This document shows positions 46,302 to 54,121 of a DNA stretch of 64,000 bases, piece by piece. Both the position numbers and the translations under genes were made by a program. The stretch spans positions 186,001 to 250,000 of the forward strand of contig NZ_JAEEGA010000006.1 of NCBI RefSeq assembly GCF_017829975.1, read 5' to 3'. The stretch comes from Vagococcus allomyrinae (GTDB taxonomy: Bacteria > Bacillota > Bacilli > Lactobacillales > Vagococcaceae). The notes beneath the pieces were generated by a model. That model was not told the origin of the DNA and did not search any database. It saw only the letters and a list, made by a program, of their open reading frames with translations. Numbering within the stretch: the first letter of the stretch is position 1; every line of letters starts with the position of its first letter.

Positions 46302-46832
46302 ATGAACAAGCAGTCCAAATGGCGACTAATGTTAATCGTGATATTCGTATCGGGCGGTTTACTATTAGTCAATAAGACTCAAGCTTGGCTGTTAGCAAAA
46401 ACAGATGAGCGGGCTAATCAATTTACAGTAGGTAAGGTAACTCACGAAATTGAGGAAAAGTTTGATAAAAACTTAAAAACAGATGTGAAAATTACGAATA
46501 CGGGTAACACGACAGCTTTTGTTCGAGTGAAAATTATTCCCCAGTGGCTGGATAAAACTGGCAATAACAGTGTGGGATTGGTGGCAACTGATACCTATGA
46601 CATCGTTTTTAATGAAGTGAATTGGTTTGAAAAAGATGGTTTTTGGTATTGCCGTCAACCAGTAATGAGTGGTGAACAAACGGCTGTCTTGGTGAAATCG
46701 GCTAAACCTAAGGAGCAATTAGCTGAGGCGTATCAGGAGAAACTCTTCAATTTAGAAGTTATCACACAAAGTGTTCAGTCGTCACCAATTGAAGCAGTAA
46801 TGGAATTATGGGGCGTAGACCCTAGTAACTAA
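46302..46832 (+). CDS. SipW-dependent TasA/camelysin-like secreted protein 1
   Basis: A secreted protein of the TasA/CalY type. A SipW-type signal peptide (VSGGLLLVNKTQAWLLAKTD) is followed by the family's post-cleavage pattern NQFTVGKV. The mature part has KITNTGNTTAFVRVKIIPQW and EVNWFEKDGFWYC, a TasA-like beta fold. The ATG at 46302 is preferred over an ATG at 46287 because GGGAGGAG lies between them. The length is 176 residues. It resembles protein 3 of this operon more than protein 2, and could be a minor or accessory subunit. Confidence 0.82.
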   Translation: MNKQSKWRLMLIVIFVSGGLLLVNKTQAWLLAKTDERANQFTVGKVTHEIEEKFDKNLKTDVKITNTGNTTAFVRVKIIPQWLDKTGNNSVGLVATDTYDIVFNEVNWFEKDGFWYCRQPVMSGEQTAVLVKSAKPKEQLAEAYQEKLFNLEVITQSVQSSPIEAVMELWGVDPSN

Positions 46833-46852
46833 AAAACTTGGAGGTAATTAAC

Positions 46853-47416
46853 ATGACAAACAATCGGAAAAAAATCGCAGGGTTATTAACAATTGGTTTA
46901 TTATTATTAGTTGGAATTGCAGGCACATTCGCTTATTTAACAGATAAAACAGCACCTAAAGTCAACACGTTTACAGTTGGGAAAGTGGGAATTACCTTAA
47001 CTGAACCTAAATGGGACGCAGCAACTAATCATAAAATCATCCCAGGAGCAGTTTTAGAGAAAGACCCAACAATCACTGTGACAGCGAACAGCGAGACGGC
47101 CTACGTCTTTGCTGAACTAGCGTTTACAGATAGTCTTGCTAAATATGAGTCGGCGGTGACCATTAATTATAGCTCTGATTGGACGCTCTTGAAAACCGAT
47201 GGAAACAAGAAAATTTATGTGTATAAAACAACGGTACCAACTAAAAGCACTGATACAGTATTAGCTCCTGTCTTTGGTCAGTTGACATTTGCTAATACGT
47301 TAACAGCAGCTAGTCTTGAAGAATTGAAAACAGCTCAACTAACCGTTACAGGCTATGCAATTCAAGCATCAGGTTTTGCCGACGCAACGGCAGCATGGAG
47401 CGAAGTATCTAAATGA
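46853..47416 (+). CDS. SipW-dependent TasA/camelysin-like secreted protein 2 (probable major subunit)
   Basis: A TasA/CalY-type secreted protein of 187 residues. Its SipW-type signal peptide ends GIAGTFAYLTDKTA, followed by VNTFTVGKVGITLTEPKWD. The mature domain has KIIPGAVLEKDPTITVTANS and ETAYVFAELAF, the canonical camelysin/TasA pattern, which makes it the best candidate for the main fibre subunit. The start ATG at 46853 has GGAGG upstream, 20 bases after the previous gene. Fibre formation is inferred from the family. Confidence 0.84.
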   Translation: MTNNRKKIAGLLTIGLLLLVGIAGTFAYLTDKTAPKVNTFTVGKVGITLTEPKWDAATNHKIIPGAVLEKDPTITVTANSETAYVFAELAFTDSLAKYESAVTINYSSDWTLLKTDGNKKIYVYKTTVPTKSTDTVLAPVFGQLTFANTLTAASLEELKTAQLTVTGYAIQASGFADATAAWSEVSK

Positions 47417-47645
47417 TAACTGCCCACAAAACAGCATAAAAGGCGATTAATTCTTTTTTAAAGTTCCAAGAAGGTAATTATAAAATCAAAATAAGTCTTG
47501 CTTTTATTCACTATTTTTGGAACGGATGAAAGAGTATTCTATGCCGAATGATTTGTGGCAATCAATTGTTACAAGGTTTGTGGTACAAGTCGAAAATACT
47601 CAAGTTTATTGGCTTGTATCACGTTTAGGAAGGAGCGAAACAACG

Positions 47646-48194
47646 ATGAAAAAGAAAGTAGCGGGAGTTATTTTGCTGTTAGGATTATTGGCAGGAGCTG
47701 TTTATTCAACACTGGCTTTGTTTAGCGACAGTCAAGTAAAAAAAGGAATCATTACTACTGGTCAAGTGAAGATTGCTTTAATTGAGGAAGATGCTAAAGG
47801 TGCTCCTTATGTTCAAGGAAATGATATTTTAGCCCCGGGTGATGAAATTAATCGAGTGGTATCCGTTGAGAATGTCGGGAATAAAGCTGCGTGGGTGCGA
47901 GTGAAAGTAGTTAAAAATTTTGTTGTCCCAAGAGCTGATATTGAGCCAGCTGAATTACGCTTAATTGAAGTTGATTATCAGAGCAAGTGGGTTGAGAAGG
48001 ATGGTTATTATTACTATCAAGAAAAATTAGCCCCAGGTGCGGAAACTGAACCATTTTTCAAGCATGTTAAGTTGAATTTATTAGCTGATAATCGTTTTAG
48101 TAGCCAAGAAATTAACGTAGATGTAACGGCAGTTGGGGTCCAAGCGGATAATAACGGTACAACTGTTACAGACGCAACTGGCTGGCCGAATTAG
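47646..48194 (+). CDS. SipW-dependent TasA/camelysin-like secreted protein 3
   Basis: A third TasA-like protein of 182 residues. The signal peptide region VILLLGLLAGAVYSTLALFS is followed by GIITTGQVKIALIEED. Mature blocks are NDILAPGDEINRVVSVENVG, NKAAWVRVKV and a Tyr-rich KDGYYYYQEKLAPGAE. The ATG at 47646 has GGAAGGAG upstream. A 229-base gap separates it from protein 2; a long in-frame extension from 47517 lacks a ribosome-binding site and would bury the signal peptide. It may have its own promoter. Confidence 0.82.
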   Translation: MKKKVAGVILLLGLLAGAVYSTLALFSDSQVKKGIITTGQVKIALIEEDAKGAPYVQGNDILAPGDEINRVVSVENVGNKAAWVRVKVVKNFVVPRADIEPAELRLIEVDYQSKWVEKDGYYYYQEKLAPGAETEPFFKHVKLNLLADNRFSSQEINVDVTAVGVQADNNGTTVTDATGWPN

Positions 48195-48229
48195 CTAAAT
48201 AAGTTAGAGTATTGAGGGAGGTTTAAAAG

Positions 48230-48949
48230 ATGAAAGAACCAAGGAAACACCGTTTACCTATCCTAATACTGCTAATCAGTTTTTTCTACTTATTACCGAT
48301 CATTGGTCAAGCTGCGGAGTTGGAAGATAGTATGCTGAATTATCAAGGGAATGGTACTTTTCAATTAGAGACGGAGGATTTGTTAGCCAAGTTTAAAGGC
48401 GTCATGCCAGGGGATAAAGTGCGGCAAAAGCTAACCATCAAAAATGATAGTGACAAAGAGGTTGAGATTAGTCTGAGCATTGTTAGTACTGATCCGATTG
48501 ACTTAGCTTTTTTAGAGCAGCTAAACCTGACCTTAAGTCATGGGGCCGAGGTCCTTTATTCTGGTTCTATTCATCAGATGACGGAGAAGTCGGGAACGCT
48601 ATTAGGTGAGTTTAAAGTTGGGCAAGATGAGGAATACTACCTGGATTTGACTGTTCCACTAAGTTTGGATAATCAGTTTAATGGCTATTTAACGACTTCA
48701 GAATGGACATTTGTAGCGACAGACAAAGCTGTTACACCGCCTGTTAAACCAGAGCCAACAAATCCAACAGAACCAACGAAGCCTGAGCCAGTCCCAGCCA
48801 TCCCCACAGCTAGTAATAAGGTGAGTCCTACTGGTTACAGTCGATTGCCACAAATGGGAACAAAAGAAAGCTGGCAAGTAATAGGGATGTTACTGTTGAT
48901 ATTGGCAATATCAACAGTCGGCATGAAGCAATTGAAAAAGAGTGATTAG
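48230..48949 (+). CDS. Secreted TasA-like protein with LPQMG wall-anchor signal
   Basis: A signal peptide (about 1-28, cleavage near GQAAE) is followed by a TasA-like domain (MPGDKVRQKLTIKNDSDKEV), a Pro/Glu/Thr spacer (about 170-195) and a C-terminal sorting-type signal: LPQMG, a hydrophobic helix (WQVIGMLLLILAISTVGM) and KQLKKSD. The pentapeptide departs from LPXTG at the fourth residue. It is the last gene of the operon, and is probably the piece that ties the fibre to the cell wall or membrane. GGGAGG precedes the ATG. The length is 239 residues. Confidence 0.82.
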   Translation: MKEPRKHRLPILILLISFFYLLPIIGQAAELEDSMLNYQGNGTFQLETEDLLAKFKGVMPGDKVRQKLTIKNDSDKEVEISLSIVSTDPIDLAFLEQLNLTLSHGAEVLYSGSIHQMTEKSGTLLGEFKVGQDEEYYLDLTVPLSLDNQFNGYLTTSEWTFVATDKAVTPPVKPEPTNPTEPTKPEPVPAIPTASNKVSPTGYSRLPQMGTKESWQVIGMLLLILAISTVGMKQLKKSD

Positions 48950-48975
48950 TGAAAGTAAGGAAGAGTCGATAAATT

Positions 48976-49040
48976 AACTAAAACAATGTAGTGATGACTG
49001 TTAGCAAGGTCGTTGTTGCATTGTTTTTAGTTTTAGTTAT
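48976..49040 (+). terminator. Terminator of the surface-fibre operon
   Basis: AACTAAAACAATG (48976-48988) pairs with CATTGTTTTTAGTT (49019-49032), with further internal pairing (GTGATGAC with GTCGTTG), and a T-rich tail. Confidence 0.75.
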
Positions 49041-49257
49041 GAAGGAAAGAAATTTTTATCAAAGGCAAAGGTGGGGAGGTGATCAGTTCAATTAACAAGC
49101 GTATGCGAAAAACATTGCGTTAAAAGGACATAACGATTAAAATATAACTAAGGCTGAAGACTGATTTTTTACAAAAAGGTTACGAATTGACTGTATTTTT
49201 GTTACAAAGGTTGGTAAAATAGGATAACAGGGTACGAAGAGAAAGGAAGTGAGACTT
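49041..49257. other. Gap before the NfeD-flotillin operon
   Basis: About 215 bases. It contains an AGGTGATCAG-like sequence and AT-rich stretches, with possible -35-like TTGACT near 49188. No gene, dyad or clear promoter pair is seen. Confidence 0.3.
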
Positions 49258-49782
49258 ATGCTTGGTGGGTATCCCTTAGAAACGATTTATTTTTACGCAT
49301 TAATTGTTTGTGCAGCCTTGGCAGTTCTCTTGTTTATTTTTGGTGATATCTTTGATTTTGATGGACCAATTGATCCGATGTTAATCGTTCCGTGGGTTGC
49401 ATTTACGTCGTTATTTGGATATATCGGTGAGAAGTTTTTTGTTGGAAATAGCTTGATGGTTTTCTTGATAGGGGCCGGCATCTCAACCTTGCTTGTTTTC
49501 CTATTAAATTTTTACATAGTAGTACCATTGCGAAATTCTGAAGCCACAATTTCAACCTCTGAAAAAGATCTTGAAGGTCGGACAGCAACAGTGGTGACGC
49601 CAATTCCTATTAAAGGGATGGGGGAAGTTCAATTTAAAAGTGTAACCGGCTCTATTACACGACCGGCTAGCTTTTACGAGCCCCAAGAAGCTGGAATTGC
49701 TAATGGCGAATTAGTGTTGATTATTGAAATTCGAGAGCGTGTCTGCTATGTGGTGCCGTATAAAGAAAGCTTCACTAAGTGA
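49258..49782 (+). CDS. NfeD-like membrane protein, flotillin partner
   Basis: A membrane protein with three hydrophobic segments (about 10-30, 45-60, 62-90) and a soluble C-terminal OB-fold of the NfeD family: DLEGRTATVVTPIPIKGMGE and NGELVLIIEI. Short NfeD proteins of this type (YuaF in Bacillus) are co-encoded with flotillin and help organise membrane microdomains. The ATG at 49258 is chosen over a GTG at 49249 that lies within the AAAGGAAG ribosome-binding site. The length is 174 residues. Flotillin follows 185 bases later. Confidence 0.85.
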   Translation: MLGGYPLETIYFYALIVCAALAVLLFIFGDIFDFDGPIDPMLIVPWVAFTSLFGYIGEKFFVGNSLMVFLIGAGISTLLVFLLNFYIVVPLRNSEATISTSEKDLEGRTATVVTPIPIKGMGEVQFKSVTGSITRPASFYEPQEAGIANGELVLIIEIRERVCYVVPYKESFTK

Positions 49783-49967
49783 GGGATTGATCAGTCGATT
49801 AATCAGAATGGTGAATAAAAATTATCTGAAGGAAATCTCGTTAGTTAATCAACAGAAGAGGTTCAGTTATAGTGTCGCTAGGAGGGGCCTGATCTTTGAT
49901 GAATCACTGTCATAAGGTTATATCTTGCTAGTGATACTGTCTCTATAAAGAAAGAGGAGGAAGAAAC

Positions 49968-51428
49968 ATGATATTGTTAGTACCGATTGGATTAGTCGTT
50001 TTTATTTTATTGATGTTACTAGTGGTTTTTATCACGAAATACCAAACAGCCAAACCCGATGAGGCTTTGATTATTAGTGGAAGTTATTTAGGGAGTAAAA
50101 ATGTTCATCAGGATGAGTCTGGTAATAAAGTGAAAATTGTTCGTGGTGGCGGGTCATTTGTATTGCCTGTTTTTCAACGCTCAAACCGCTTAAGTTTACT
50201 TTCAAGTAAATTAGATGTTTCTACACCTGAAGTATACACTGAGCAAGGTGTACCGGTTATGGCAGATGGTACATCGATCATTAAAATCGGTTCTTCTGTG
50301 GAAGAAATTGCCACCGCAGCTGAACAGTTTTTAAGCAAAACTCGTGATGAACTTGAAAACGAAGCTCGTGAAGTATTGGAAGGTCATTTACGTTCGATTT
50401 TAGGGTCGATGACTGTTGAGGAAATCTATCAAAACCGTGATAAATTTAGCCAAAGTGTGCAAGAAGTTGCCAGTGTTGATTTAGCTAAAATGGGATTGAT
50501 TATCGTTTCATTTACGATCAAAGAAGTTCGCGATAATAATGGTTATTTAGATTCATTAGGTAAACCGAGAATTGCGCAAGTGAAGCGTGATGCCAATATT
50601 GCCGAAGCTGAAGCGGATAAAGAAACTCGTATTAAACGCGCACAAGCTGAAAAAGAATCTCAAAAATCAGAGTTAGAGCGTCAAACTGAAATTGCAGAAG
50701 CCTCTAAAGAAAAAGAATTAAAATTAGCGTTGTATAAAGAAGAACAAGATGTGGCGAAGGCGAAAGCTGACCAAGCCTATAACTTGCAAAGTGCGAAGGC
50801 TCAACAAGAAGTTATTGCTCAGGAAATGGAAGTAAAAGTTATTGAGCGTCAAAAGCAAATTGAGTTAGAAGAAAAAGAAATTATCCGTCGTGAGAAACAA
50901 TACGATTCAGAAGTGAAGAAAAAAGCAGATGCTGATCGTTATGCTCGTGAACAAGAAGCTCAAGCTTCCAAAGCCCGCGAAGTTGCGGAAGCCGAAGCTG
51001 AAAAATTCCGTGTGGAAGCTATGGCCGAAGCCAACGCTTCTCAAGTCCGTTTAGAGGGTAATGCGGAAGCCGAAGCGATTTTAGCACGCGGTACTGCTGA
51101 AGCTGAAGCGAAACAAAAAATTGCTGAAGCCTTTAAACAATATGGCGAAGCAGCTGTTATGAGTATGATCGTTGAAATGTTGCCGAACCTTGTTAAGGAA
51201 GCGTCACAACCGCTGGGCAATATCGAGAAGATTACAGTTGTTGACACTGGCCAAGGTGGCGAAGGAAGCGGTGCTAATCGTGTGACTAACTATGCGACTA
51301 ATTTATTAGCTTCTTCTCAAGAAACATTGAAAGAAACCACTGGTTTGGATTTAAAAGAGATGTTACAAAACATGGCTAAAAAGAATGGTCAAAATGTAGT
51401 TAATGTAACGGAAGCAAAAGAAGATTAA
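49968..51428 (+). CDS. floT: Flotillin (SPFH/PHB protein FloT)
   Basis: A scaffold of functional membrane microdomains. An N-terminal hydrophobic hairpin (about 1-22) is followed by the SPFH/band 7 domain (about 35-200) and a long Ala/Glu/Lys-rich coiled coil (about 205-400) with the flotillin signature repeats AEAEA and QVRLEGNAEAEAILARG. The C-terminal tail is variable. At 486 residues it is of normal size. GAGGAGG precedes the ATG. It forms an operon with the NfeD gene. Confidence 0.93.
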   Translation: MILLVPIGLVVFILLMLLVVFITKYQTAKPDEALIISGSYLGSKNVHQDESGNKVKIVRGGGSFVLPVFQRSNRLSLLSSKLDVSTPEVYTEQGVPVMADGTSIIKIGSSVEEIATAAEQFLSKTRDELENEAREVLEGHLRSILGSMTVEEIYQNRDKFSQSVQEVASVDLAKMGLIIVSFTIKEVRDNNGYLDSLGKPRIAQVKRDANIAEAEADKETRIKRAQAEKESQKSELERQTEIAEASKEKELKLALYKEEQDVAKAKADQAYNLQSAKAQQEVIAQEMEVKVIERQKQIELEEKEIIRREKQYDSEVKKKADADRYAREQEAQASKAREVAEAEAEKFRVEAMAEANASQVRLEGNAEAEAILARGTAEAEAKQKIAEAFKQYGEAAVMSMIVEMLPNLVKEASQPLGNIEKITVVDTGQGGEGSGANRVTNYATNLLASSQETLKETTGLDLKEMLQNMAKKNGQNVVNVTEAKED

Positions 51429-51430
51429 GA

Positions 51431-51464
51431 AAAAACGACTGCGAGAAATCGCAGTCGTTTTTTG
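51431..51464 (+). terminator. Terminator after floT
   Basis: AAACGACTGCG pairs with CGCAGTCGTTT around an AGAAAT loop, flanked by As and six Ts (51431-51464). Confidence 0.88.
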
Positions 51465-51490
51465 AGCGGAAAGCAGACATTACTCAGAAC

Positions 51491-52090
51491 TTAGTGGAAG
51501 TTGTCATCTTGTTTTTGATAGTCAGCAAGTTGTCGTTTAAGTGTGGCAATTTCTTGCTTTTGAGCGAGAAAGGCTTCTTGGAAATCTGGAGTGACCTCGT
51601 GTGTTATCTTAGCATCAGGAGGTTTAACAAAGCGATTAACTAATAAAGCAACTAGCGTGCCGATGACAGTGTCCATAATACGAGAGATAGCATACCAGAA
51701 GGTTTCAGTCTCAGGCACTGTTAAAACGATGATAAATAGGGTAGCACAGGCTCCGACAATGCCAGGATTAAAGTTGAGAGCATCAGAAAATATAATGATA
51801 AAAATGACAAATAGAGGTATGAGGATCAGCTCTGCATAAAAACTATAATTAAAAATCCGATAGATGTAGATATAGATCAGTGCTAAACTCCCCCCTAAAA
51901 GGTTCCCTATGATTCGATAGGAGCCAAAGTGAATGGTAGATGAAACATCTTCCCTCATGGCGAAGACCGCGGCTAAGCAGGCAATTAAGGGGGCATCACG
52001 CTGAAGTAATTGAAAGAGCAAGATACAGAGCAAGACAGCTAGGGCTGTTTTGAAAGTTCTAAGTCCAAATCTTATAGGACCGGCTATCAT
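51491..52090 (-). CDS. Aromatic-acid-exporter-like (FUSC/DUF939) membrane protein, short form
   Basis: A membrane protein with about five helices between residues 12 and 160, beginning FGLRTFKTALAVLLCILLFQ. This matches the N-terminal block of the ArAE_1 family, as does the YRIIGNLLGGSLA motif. The C-terminus is a short cytoplasmic coiled coil (FLAQKQEIATLKRQLADYQK). It lacks the long C-terminal domain of the neighbouring homologue. The ATG overlaps the lipoprotein gene stop by four bases. The length is 199 residues. Transport of a specific substrate is not shown. Confidence 0.8.
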   Translation of the reverse strand: MIAGPIRFGLRTFKTALAVLLCILLFQLLQRDAPLIACLAAVFAMREDVSSTIHFGSYRIIGNLLGGSLALIYIYIYRIFNYSFYAELILIPLFVIFIIIFSDALNFNPGIVGACATLFIIVLTVPETETFWYAISRIMDTVIGTLVALLVNRFVKPPDAKITHEVTPDFQEAFLAQKQEIATLKRQLADYQKQDDNFH

Positions 52091-52731
52091 TTTCCACGCT
52101 CCTTACTTTGAGCCGCTTCTTTCTCAAAGGTTTTAATAAGGCTTAATGAATAATCAATGTTTGCCTGGGCCTCTTCGCTAACGATGTCCATCGCCCCGTA
52201 TGTTCGTTGAATAATGGATAATTCTTCATCCAGATTATCATCTTCCATTGGCAAGTCATCATAAAACTGTTTTTCTTGAGCGATACTAGTCTCAACGTAG
52301 ACGTTTAAAGAATCAAAATTACTTGTGACGATTTCCAAACTTCGACTGATTAAGGTTAGTTGCCCATTATTAACATCTGCACCATTTTTTTTGACAATCC
52401 GATCTAGTTCTTTTTTTATCGTCTTAATGTTTTTTTGGTTCTTTGTCATTACGCTGTGTAGTTCTTGGCGTAGTTGCAAATTATCAAATACCTCACCTGT
52501 TTCATCAATAAACAGTTCCATGGCGGGGTCTGTTTCGCGATCTGTCTGAAACGCCTCAGGAATTTCTTCAATATAGGCAGAAAGTTGCTGATAGTTGTCA
52601 CTTTGCTCCGTGAGGGCTGATTTCAAATCAGCAACGTTGGTTTTGGCTTGCTCCAACTCTTCAGTAATACCACAGGCAGTCATAAATAGAAGTAGTAACA
52701 ACAGAAAACCAAACAGTGGTTTTTTTCTCAT
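52087..52731 (-). CDS. YkyA-like cell-wall-binding lipoprotein
   Basis: A lipoprotein with signal peptide and lipobox FMTAC, lipidated Cys at residue 20. The mature part is almost entirely helical and coiled-coil (EELEQAKTNVADLKSALTEQ onward), with conserved pieces such as TKNQKNIKTIKKELDRI. It matches the YkyA family, whose function is unknown. It is first in a minus-strand pair with the FUSC-like gene, coupled by a 4-base overlap. The length is 214 residues. Confidence 0.75.
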   Translation of the reverse strand: MRKKPLFGFLLLLLLFMTACGITEELEQAKTNVADLKSALTEQSDNYQQLSAYIEEIPEAFQTDRETDPAMELFIDETGEVFDNLQLRQELHSVMTKNQKNIKTIKKELDRIVKKNGADVNNGQLTLISRSLEIVTSNFDSLNVYVETSIAQEKQFYDDLPMEDDNLDEELSIIQRTYGAMDIVSEEAQANIDYSLSLIKTFEKEAAQSKERGK

Positions 52732-52886
52732 CTAAAAAATCTCCTTTTTACTATGTTATGATGTATTTAGACGTTTCTATTGTCTATCATACCATAAATG
52801 GGTGAAAAAATTGGCTTTAAAGGTTATAAAATCACTCGGTTTAAATGCTAAAGCATGCTATTCTAGATAGGTAGGAGTTGAATGAA

Positions 52887-53867
52887 GTGAAAATTAAAAT
52901 TGGTTTAAGAACCGTTAAAACCGCAGTTTGTGCAGCGTTAGGGATTTTACTTGCCCAACAATTGGGTTTACTCTATCCGGCATCTGCGGGAATCATTGCC
53001 ATCCTAAGTGTAACGAATACTAAACGTTCATCCTTTGAAACAGGTTTTTATCGAATTTGTTCATTAGGTTTAGCCACTGGGATTGCATTTATTTGTTTCA
53101 AAGTAATTGGATTTAACGCGGCTGCTTTTGGTATTTATTTACTTTTATTTATCCCGCTTGCTGTCAGAGGAAAAATGTCAGAGGGGATTCCAGTCAGCTC
53201 AGTTTTAGTGACTCATTATTTGGTGGAAAAAAGTTTAGATTATCGACTGATTGGTAATGCATTTTGCTTATTATTTATAGGTGTAGGGCTCGCTTTATTG
53301 GCCAATAGTTATATGCCGGATATCAGTCATAATTTACAGAAAAGTCAGAAAAAAATTGATGAAAAAATCCGCCAGTTATTGTTGGGCATGAGTCATTATT
53401 TAGCGGAAGATGGGGAGGCTATCTCCTGTGGTCCTTTATTGAGTCAAGTTGTTGTAGCCTTGGCGGAGGCTGAGGAAACAGCCCAACGTCACGGTGATAA
53501 TCAGTTGTTGACAAGCGACGATTATTATTTTAATTATTTTACCATGCGACGTCTGCAAGTCAATGTTCTCGGTAAGATGAACGATTTGGTGAATCGTATT
53601 GATTATCGGCAAGGAAATACCGAACAGATGAGAGCCTTACTGACATTTTCAGCAGTAACATTTGCAGAAGAAAATGATGGTTTGGAGATTCGTAAGCGAA
53701 TCGAAGAAACCTTGGCGTATTATCGTGATGCCCCACTGCCTAAAACACGGGAAGAATTTGAAAATCGAGCACGACTTTATCAGTTATTAAATGAGTTTGA
53801 ACGGTTCATTGAGATAAAAATTGATTACACGATTAAGAATCAAAAAAAGAAACTCTCTTGGGACTAA
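52887..53867 (+). CDS. Aromatic acid exporter family protein (ArAE_1 with C-terminal domain)
   Basis: A membrane protein with four to five N-terminal helices (about 8-145) opening with IGLRTVKTAVCAALGILLAQ, then a helical cytoplasmic ArAE_1_C domain (to 326) containing FNYFTMRRLQVNVLGKMNDL. It is the full-length relative of the short protein on the opposite strand. The GTG at 52887 has TAGGAG 10 bases upstream; the in-frame TTG at 52878 is too close. Family members are putative exporters; the substrate is unknown. Confidence 0.82.
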   Translation: MKIKIGLRTVKTAVCAALGILLAQQLGLLYPASAGIIAILSVTNTKRSSFETGFYRICSLGLATGIAFICFKVIGFNAAAFGIYLLLFIPLAVRGKMSEGIPVSSVLVTHYLVEKSLDYRLIGNAFCLLFIGVGLALLANSYMPDISHNLQKSQKKIDEKIRQLLLGMSHYLAEDGEAISCGPLLSQVVVALAEAEETAQRHGDNQLLTSDDYYFNYFTMRRLQVNVLGKMNDLVNRIDYRQGNTEQMRALLTFSAVTFAEENDGLEIRKRIEETLAYYRDAPLPKTREEFENRARLYQLLNEFERFIEIKIDYTIKNQKKKLSWD

Positions 53868-53884
53868 CTAAGAGAGTTTTTATG
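53850..53884 (+). terminator. Terminator overlapping the end of the ArAE gene
   Basis: AAACTCTCTT (53850-53859) pairs with AAGAGAGTTT (53870-53879), with five Ts. The stem begins inside the last codons. Confidence 0.8.
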
Positions 53885-54066
53885 GTCAGTTGTGTCTAAC
53901 AAGTAAAGGTTAAGGAACATGCCTCAGAATTGTTTTAAAGACGGCTAGTTAAAATAGACAGATATGGCTAAAAGGTTAACACTATAAAGCGCATGATGAA
54001 GAGTGTCTGAAAACCGTAGAGCCAAAAAATTTACGGAAGGGGTGATGAGGGGAGGGGACGTTGAAA

Positions 54067-54094
54067 GTAAAACACCGACTCGAGAGTCGGTGTT
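54067..54094 (-). terminator. Terminator of the Gfo/Idh/MocA gene
   Basis: On the minus strand AACACCGACTC pairs with GAGTCGGTGTT and is followed by TTTTAC. It lies just downstream of the oxidoreductase gene. Confidence 0.75.
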
Positions 54095-54121
54095 AGACAT
54101 CAGTTTTTTATTTTACAGGAC

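Noticed and set aside
47517-47645. N-terminal extension of TasA-like protein 3
   Set aside because: It places 43 polar residues before a clear signal peptide, while GGAAGGAG precedes the ATG at 47646.
49724-49915. A 63-codon frame between the NfeD and flotillin genes
   Set aside because: It is an out-of-frame continuation over the nfeD end with no ribosome-binding site.
50600-51120. Apparent repeats GCTGAAGC/GAAGCC in the flotillin gene
   Set aside because: These come from the Ala/Glu-rich coiled coil and are protein repeats, not DNA elements.
54000-54066. GA-rich stretch with possible small gene near 54.0 kb
   Set aside because: No start with spacing to a stop of useful length; it is ordinary intergenic sequence before a minus-strand terminator.
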